Of a stretch of DNA of 64,000 bases, positions 58,425-64,000 are shown piece by piece. The notes below the pieces were generated by a model that worked only from the letters and a program-made list of their open reading frames with translations, made no database searches and was not told the origin of the DNA. This DNA is from Thorsellia anophelis DSM 18579 (GTDB lineage Bacteria > Pseudomonadota > Gammaproteobacteria > Enterobacterales > Thorselliaceae), in assembly GCF_900111395.1 (NCBI RefSeq), contig NZ_FOHV01000008.1, positions 1-64,000 on the forward strand, in the 5' to 3' direction. Each line of letters begins with the position of its first letter. The stretch's first letter is position 1. The translations under genes and the position numbers were made by a program.

Positions 58425-60149
58425 TTAAGGTGCGGTTGTTTCATCTGCCGGTGCTAGTTTTAAAACCCCAATTACGGACAAAACATACTCAGCAATTATT
58501 TTCTGGCCAGTTGGTGTAAAATGAACGCCATCATCAGCTCTTATTTTAGAGTTTTTTTCATTCCAAGTTGCATAAGCATTATAAATATCAGATTCATAAC
58601 CAAACATGATATTACTATCTAAGAAAATCCCCCCATAATGCTCAGTTACTTGCTTATAAAGTGTATCTAGGTGTAATACTCCTTTATTAAGATTTCCTTT
58701 TTTCATCGAAGGTGCACTTATCCAAATCACCCCAATCCCTTTTGCTGCTGCGAGTCGATATATAGCATCAATTCTAGATTGATACTCTTGATTCCAAATA
58801 TCTGTACCAAATCTTAAGTAGGGTTCCCCTTTTTTGACCTGCATATCCCATGGATCATTCGCACCTAGCATCATCACAAGCAGTCCAATATCATCATTCT
58901 CACGTAATGTTTTTTCAATTGTTTTAGGCCAATCATAAGCCTTAGGGTAAGTAAGACCAGTGCTTTGCTTACTTAAGTTAATACTAGAAGTGTTGAACTC
59001 TTTTTTAAGCTTATTAATAACATGCGGTGCAACGCCCTGCATTAAAGAATCACCAGCAAAAAAAACCTTTTCTCCTTCTTTTAACAAATATCCATATCTG
59101 GGAGGATTGTTAGCATCACCAGGGCTGAGCTGTTCAATGCTACGAAGCTTGAACTCTACTTCACTCGTCAATAAGTCATCTTGAACACTGCCATTTGATG
59201 TGCGCTTACTTTCCAAAGGCTGTTCTTCTAAATTATAACTAACAGATTTAGATAGCTTTTCCGTTTCATCATTTGTTGAATAAATTAATGGCAGAACAGC
59301 TAAAGAAATCTGTTTTGATTGAGATTCAATTACGTCATGATCTTTCTCAAAGTTCTCTATATCGCTCGCCAAGCCACTATTTTCATCACCTTTAGAGATA
59401 AAAATAGAGGAAATCACCTCGATAGGTTTATCATTGATTATCTCCCCTATATCCCATACCATCAAAGAATCAAATATCTCAAGTGGGCTGCTATGATGAT
59501 ACTTCTGTTGGAAATATGTATTAATAGAATTTTGATTAAGCCAAAAAAACACCCAAATACCGATTAAAATGGTTGTAATTGTTAACCAAGTTTCATCAGA
59601 AAACTTATTTTCTTCCTGAGAGATAGGTTCAAAATGATTATTTTTATTAACAAATTCTAAATCTGGAGAATGAGACGGCGTATGTAATATTGAATTTTCC
59701 ACACCCTCAACATTTAACGCTGTATCATTATCAATTAAAATTAAGCTAGAATCTGACTCCTTCAGGAACTTGTTACTATCTTGGTTAGCATGCTGGTTAT
59801 TTACTTTTTTTAATTCAAAATGGTATGTATTATTACCTAGTGTGACTTCATCACTAGCTTTTGGCGCTTCATTAAATTCATTTTCTGAACTTTTATCATC
59901 AGAGTCAATCTCTACAATATTCTGTAATTGCGTAAAATCAATGCTTGGTGATCTCTGTTCCTCGCTAGAAATCAGGGGCTCAGGTATGCTGGATAGCGAA
60001 GTTTTTTCATCACTTGTAGATTTATGCGAAACTTGCGCTTCAGTACTGTTTTCCTTCATCAATGCATCTAACTCATCCAGTAACTGTTGGTTTTCAGATA
60101 GCATAGTTGCTATTTCATCTGTAATTTTAGTCGAATTAGAATGTTGCAT
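58425..60149 (-). CDS. Membrane-anchored SGNH (DUF459-like) protein
   Basis: From ATG 60149 the protein is 574 residues and starts MQHSNSTKIT; an earlier in-frame GTG at 60167 is less likely. It has a long acidic Ser/Glu-rich N-terminal part (1-185), one membrane helix (about 187-206, TILIGIWVFFWLNQ), a second linker, and a C-terminal SGNH domain: FFAGDSLMQG near residue 361, VMMLGANDPWD (Asn block) and DDGVHFTPTG (Asp-His) near 536. The catalytic part should lie outside the inner membrane. The gene overlaps the MBOAT gene by 14 bases. It probably accepts acyl groups carried across by the MBOAT. Confidence 0.85.
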   Translation of the reverse strand: MQHSNSTKITDEIATMLSENQQLLDELDALMKENSTEAQVSHKSTSDEKTSLSSIPEPLISSEEQRSPSIDFTQLQNIVEIDSDDKSSENEFNEAPKASDEVTLGNNTYHFELKKVNNQHANQDSNKFLKESDSSLILIDNDTALNVEGVENSILHTPSHSPDLEFVNKNNHFEPISQEENKFSDETWLTITTILIGIWVFFWLNQNSINTYFQQKYHHSSPLEIFDSLMVWDIGEIINDKPIEVISSIFISKGDENSGLASDIENFEKDHDVIESQSKQISLAVLPLIYSTNDETEKLSKSVSYNLEEQPLESKRTSNGSVQDDLLTSEVEFKLRSIEQLSPGDANNPPRYGYLLKEGEKVFFAGDSLMQGVAPHVINKLKKEFNTSSINLSKQSTGLTYPKAYDWPKTIEKTLRENDDIGLLVMMLGANDPWDMQVKKGEPYLRFGTDIWNQEYQSRIDAIYRLAAAKGIGVIWISAPSMKKGNLNKGVLHLDTLYKQVTEHYGGIFLDSNIMFGYESDIYNAYATWNEKNSKIRADDGVHFTPTGQKIIAEYVLSVIGVLKLAPADETTAP

Positions 60150-61629
60150 AGATAAACCCTGGCACACCTGATGGCGCGAGTGTAATACAAATATGGATTA
60201 GAATTGCGAGGATTATTAAGTAAAATGGCCATGACAGTCTTAAAAGATACTCAATCAACCGATTGAGTATCTTTACAATAAATGGGTAAAATATAATTAA
60301 TAAGCTAAATAGAGTTATTGAATTAAAGTTAACAAGAAAGGCTGAGTAAAGATTAAAATGAGAAAGTGTTTCAAATAAATTGATTGTAGTGTCCAAGCTA
60401 GGTGATCTAAAAAATATCCAGGTAAAGCAGATGAAATGAAAAGTTAATATTCTCATAGCATGCCTATTAATAAATTCTAATACACTTGCCAGATATGACT
60501 TAGTTAAAATATCCTGATTAACTGAGGATTTTGCAAATGCTGGATTTTTAGACACTATTTTTTTCTTGATAAGTCCAAAGCAATTAGAAATAATTTGTCC
60601 CAGTCCATGTAAAATGCCCCATAAAATAAAATTAACCCCCACCCCATGCCATATTCCAGAAAGCGTCATAGCAATCAGTATGTTAACTTGTGTTCTTACA
60701 AAACCTTTGCGACTTCCTCCTAGAGGAATATAAATAAAATCACGAATGAAAAGTGACAGACTGATATGCCATCTATCCCAAAATTCTTTTAAATTTTTAG
60801 CTATGTAAGGCGTTTTAAAATTAATAGGCAAATGAATACCTAATAGCATGCCAAGTGCTAATACGAGCTCACTGTACCCTGAAAAATTGAAATAAATTTG
60901 AAAAGCATAAGCATATATACTCACTAATACTTCATCTGACCTCGCATCTGCTGGTGTTGAAAAAATACTATCAACATACCAATCTGCTAAATAACTGCTT
61001 AACACCCAGAGTTTTACTGTTGCCATAAATAATAAAAATAACGCTCGTTTAGGCTGAATGATTTGGCGTTTGCGCGAAGATAGTAATTGTGGCAAAAGTC
61101 CAGCTTGATTTTTTGTATCATTCGCTCTATTAATGGGACCTGCAACAATACTTGGAAAAAAAGCGAGGTACAAATAAACATTCCAAATTCGAGGAGATTT
61201 AATCACTCCATTTTTGATGTCCATTATGTAACTAACAGAATGGAATAGGTAGAAAGATAACCCTAAAGGTAAGACTAAATTCAAAATAGGAAGAGATACA
61301 GAGAGACCTAAATCTTGAGTTAAATTAGTAAGTCCTTCAAATAAAGCCGTATAATATTTAAAAAAAAGAAAAAAGAGAGTAATAATGACAACAAATAGGA
61401 TGGTGATAAGTTTCTTTTTAGAAAGTTGTTCTGCAAGCTTTCCTATAAGGTAAATAAGAGTACTAAATGAAAATAAAACAAATACCGCATAAAATGAAAA
61501 CGTGCCAACGAATGCATAACTCCCTAATAGCAGCAACATATTCTGCCATGAAGGTTTATGACTTATCATCCAGTAAGTAAACAGAAAAAGAGAAAAACAA
61601 ATAATAAATTCTAAAGATAAAAAACTCAT
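60136..61629 (-). CDS. MBOAT-family O-acyltransferase
   Basis: The protein is 497 residues from ATG 61629 (AAGG 8 bases upstream; the longer start at 61662 has no better site). It has about ten hydrophobic segments and AlgI/PatA/DltB-type motifs: YIAKNLKEFWDRWHISLSLF near residue 225 and LSGIWHGVGVNFILWGILHG with the active-site His near residue 270. MBOAT proteins of this kind move acetyl groups across the inner membrane. The pairing with two SGNH proteins resembles PatA-PatB peptidoglycan O-acetylation or alginate acetylation; no polysaccharide synthesis genes are nearby, which slightly favours peptidoglycan. Confidence 0.92.
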   Translation of the reverse strand: MSFLSLEFIICFSLFLFTYWMISHKPSWQNMLLLLGSYAFVGTFSFYAVFVLFSFSTLIYLIGKLAEQLSKKKLITILFVVIITLFFLFFKYYTALFEGLTNLTQDLGLSVSLPILNLVLPLGLSFYLFHSVSYIMDIKNGVIKSPRIWNVYLYLAFFPSIVAGPINRANDTKNQAGLLPQLLSSRKRQIIQPKRALFLLFMATVKLWVLSSYLADWYVDSIFSTPADARSDEVLVSIYAYAFQIYFNFSGYSELVLALGMLLGIHLPINFKTPYIAKNLKEFWDRWHISLSLFIRDFIYIPLGGSRKGFVRTQVNILIAMTLSGIWHGVGVNFILWGILHGLGQIISNCFGLIKKKIVSKNPAFAKSSVNQDILTKSYLASVLEFINRHAMRILTFHFICFTWIFFRSPSLDTTINLFETLSHFNLYSAFLVNFNSITLFSLLIIFYPFIVKILNRLIEYLLRLSWPFYLIILAILIHICITLAPSGVPGFIYATF

Positions 61630-62300
61630 TAGTACAACCTTAGCCTTTGTAAACACAATCAAAAAGTTTTATATTCTTAAAATATTACTTATTTGACTTA
61701 AAAATACCGTTAAAACCGATAGAATTATTCTTTTTCTGAATCTATAAAATAGAATTAATTTAACTCAACAGGATAGTAGTATGAAAACCTACTAGCCTAT
61801 CCTATTTTAGCATTTCAACACGCTTAACCAGTGATGGAAAATATTCTGTTTTGCCCAACTATATCACCTCGATATTTAATAGTGTTTAATTATCCAAAAC
61901 TAGATTATTAGACCTCTTTGCTTCATTCTCACTTTAAAGGCTTCATCGCTACTTTGAGATAAGCCTTCAGTCCGCTCTGTAACACTATTTAATCTTTGTA
62001 TACTTCTTTACTAGCTTTCATTAAGCATCTGAGTAACATCTTCCTAATTGATTAAAATGCGACTATAGTGATCTACTGCCATCTACCGATATGCTAGTTA
62101 GCCAACCAAGCTTATTTTCCAAAGTCACGCTTTGCTTTTTTAATGCGTCATGCTTTATAAAGTAGTTTTGACATCACCCTTAATTATAACGGCACTTAAT
62201 CAATGATCCATTTCCATTTATCACTAAAATATCTCTTGAATACCGCAGCTAGATCCGATTTAACACCTATAGTTTGCTAGCCGATATTTTGACTTACCAT
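61630..62300. other. Gene-free stretch upstream of the MBOAT gene
   Basis: Should carry the MBOAT promoter. A bulged hairpin (AGGATAG-TAGTA paired with TACTA-gc-CTATCCT) lies at 61770-61802, with ATTTT after it on the plus strand. The rest is stop-rich; a minus-strand run near 61950-62000 reads NSVTERTEGLSQSSDEAFKV and may be a decayed gene. Confidence 0.45.
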
Positions 62301-62339
62301 TATTATGTATACCAGCTGCCTAATAGCTGTATTCATAGC

Positions 62340-63140
62340 AGATTCAAAAATGACTTTAAGATTATTACAAAACCTTCCCTACCCCGGTTTTGACAACAAC
62401 ATACACTTATTACCCTGATAAATACTCACACCTTACAAGTAGCGAATACATCACGGTGACCGCATTTTTTAAAACGTGGAAGGTGCTCGCTTTTGAAAGA
62501 AGTTTTTAAGGCTGAAGTTCTTTTGAAACCTGCGGCAAAGGTTGATAGGATTTTGTCAACCAGCCATACCACTATTTTTACAAAGAGAGCGTATTTATTA
62601 CCCGTCTCATGATGTCCATACTACAAAGCCAGTGAAGTGTTAAACACAAGCTCAAGCGAAGCGACAAATGTCTCAAGCTTGCTGACTATGAGATCTTAAC
62701 TGGAATTTGAAGGCTTGTAATTGTTTCATGTGTAGTATTATACTTTAGTCCATGAAAAAAGAAACTAATATTCATCTAAGAATAGACTGTACTTTCCTAA
62801 AATTTTTATCTTGGTGTTTGTTGGACTTACTCTATTATTTTAACCATATCGACGACAGGTATTTAAGCAATATACCATTAAAAGCTATGCGGTTGCTATA
62901 CTAGTATACGCAATGATTTATGCGTTTTTGCAGCTGTTGAACTAGTCGAAAATGGACAGTGAGTGCTATTACGCTCGTTTACAGGTAAGCTCTTTTCCAA
63001 AATTAGTCATGCCCAGGTTATTATGAAGTTTAAAGACGATGCCTAGACGATTACTACAAAGGTATTCATTGAAACTCTAAGACACTTTGCCAGCAGTTTC
63101 TTTGGTGCGTCAATATCTATACTTGGTATTGTATAAAAGT
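62340..63140. mobile_element. Decayed IS605-type element, copy B (divergent tnpB and tnpA remnants)
   Basis: On the minus strand from ATG 62729 it reads [26 protein letters not shown]-like and, after frameshifts, GNKCMLLSKPG, matching the TnpB N-terminal third. On the plus strand from ATG 62752 a frame reads MKKETNIHLRIDCTFL, the beginning of a TnpA (Y1) transposase, and later pieces ELVENGQ and FFGASISI follow in other frames. Both genes are full of stops. Divergent tnpA/tnpB with only about 20 bases between the starts is a known IS605-type order. It shares the about 60 bases around the tnpB start with copy A. Confidence 0.8.
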
Positions 63141-63328
63141 ATACCTTACATCCTTACTTTGAAGGATGAAATTTCACACCATACCGGATAACTGAACGCA
63201 ATTTAACCACTTATACATGAATAGAAATATCATTTGACAATATAAATCAAACTTTTAGCTAATCTCCTAATATTAGTTATAAAATTATCGTAAAATGGAA
63301 TTTTTTAAATACACACTGAGGTCTTAAT

Positions 63329-63901
63329 ATGTATTTTAATGAGGATTTAACTCATTGCACAACTCAAACAAAAGAATTTTTGATTGAGGATATTATCAAT
63401 ATATTCAATGCTTGCTTTCAAGTTTCACACAACACCATTCTCATTAAAGGTGAAGATGAACCTATTTATTTGCCAGCTGATGAAACTCATTCATTTAACA
63501 GAATTATTTTTGCTAATGGTTTTTATGCCAGTGCATTACATGAAATAGCACACTGGTGTGTTGCAGGTCCGACTCGTTGGAATTTAATAGATTTTGGCTA
63601 TTGGTATTGTCCTGATGGTCGTGATAAAGAGACACAATCACAGTTTGAAAACGTAGAAATTGCTCCTCAATCTTATGAATGGATTTTTTCTGTTGCAGCA
63701 GGGTTTCCATTCCAAGTAAGTTGTGACAATCTGAATGGCTCATTTGAGCCTGACCACAGAGAATTTAAAAAACGCGTTCATGCTAAAGTACTTGAAAGGC
63801 TTAATTATCCTTTAGCACCGAGACCTGCAAAGTTAGTTAGGGCTTTACAAGTTTTTTATCAAACACCTAAGATAACGCAAGATAGTTTCTTAATTACTTG
63901 A
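63329..63901 (+). CDS. epmC: Elongation factor P hydroxylase
   Basis: Hydroxylates the beta-lysylated Lys of translation factor EF-P. The 190 residues match E. coli EpmC (YfcM) by memory: LIKGEDEPIYLPADETHSFN near residue 50, IIFANGFYASALHEIAHWCV with the HExxH-like metal site near 70, DFGYWYCPDGRD and SCDNLNGSFEPD. AGG lies shortly before the ATG. Its partners epmA and epmB are not in the window. Confidence 0.95.
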   Translation: MYFNEDLTHCTTQTKEFLIEDIINIFNACFQVSHNTILIKGEDEPIYLPADETHSFNRIIFANGFYASALHEIAHWCVAGPTRWNLIDFGYWYCPDGRDKETQSQFENVEIAPQSYEWIFSVAAGFPFQVSCDNLNGSFEPDHREFKKRVHAKVLERLNYPLAPRPAKLVRALQVFYQTPKITQDSFLIT

Positions 63902-64000
63902 TTGATTCTAAGCGGTAACATGACTATTTAACACGATCAACATGGATCTATTTGTAAAAAAAATAATTCCTTCTTTAGACAAAAGCCACACGGGCTAAAA
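63902..64000. other. Window end after epmC
   Basis: About 100 bases with no gene visible; no clear terminator. Confidence 0.5.

Overview
The window is AT-rich (roughly one third G+C by eye) gammaproteobacterial chromosome. RelA, RuvAB, ClpS/ClpA, Fur, XthA, H-NS, GrxD and EpmC are all of gammaproteobacterial type. A tautomerase gene sits between trpG and trpD, which I recall from Haemophilus, and an AcrZ-like gene precedes modABC as in enterics. This suggests a host-associated lineage near Orbaceae or Pasteurellaceae (Gilliamella-like); the assignment is inference. Gene decay is prominent: IS fragments, a dead deoD, amber and start-codon lesions, and several gene-free stretches of 0.4 to 1.7 kb. 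I saw no tRNA, rRNA or CRISPR array.

Region 1 (1-4.9 kb) is accessory and decaying. It holds the end of an IS3-family element, an AlbA_2/GHKL-type regulator with a 21-bp in-frame repeat, a small zinc-knuckle plus coiled-coil/membrane gene pair that looks phage-derived and damaged, and a gene desert with a perfect 16-bp inverted repeat. Region 2 (4.9-13.5 kb) is a minus-strand group of poorly known genes: two all-helical proteins of about 630 residues, an SPFH protein, an RDD membrane protein and a DUF2071 protein, with one opposing GNAT gene. This is my best candidate for an undescribed system. Region 3 (13.9-20.1 kb) has a 1275-residue repetitive Ig-like surface protein, a soluble MCP with a zinc-binding CZB domain (TlpD-like) and a TPR protein.

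Region 4 (20.3-28.1 kb) is nucleoside salvage: divergent deoC, a decayed deoD, nupC, pyrimidine-nucleoside phosphorylase, short-type cytidine deaminase and cpdB. The phosphorylase and deaminase are of the Bacillus type. With deoD dead, pyrimidine catabolism is kept and this purine phosphorylase is lost. Region 5 (28.5-37.5 kb) holds a histidine phosphatase, two obscure proteins, xthA-fur-clpS-clpA, a lipoprotein and a WYL regulator resembling BrxR/CapW but with no defence genes beside it.

Region 6 (37.6-47.8 kb) has a minus-strand run acrZ-like/modABC/ruvAB/lplA, then a plus-strand DUF3100-like transporter pair with an M20 amidohydrolase, then an H-NS protein. Region 7 (48.2-57 kb) has grxD, relA (whose upstream region is a decayed IS605-type tnpB), and trpE-trpG-tautomerase-trpD behind a TrpR operator, with trpC, trpB and trpA absent. 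Region 8 (57-64 kb) has a minus-strand MBOAT acyltransferase with two SGNH hydrolase-fold proteins, probably cell-envelope polysaccharide or peptidoglycan O-acetylation, a second decayed IS605-type element, and epmC.
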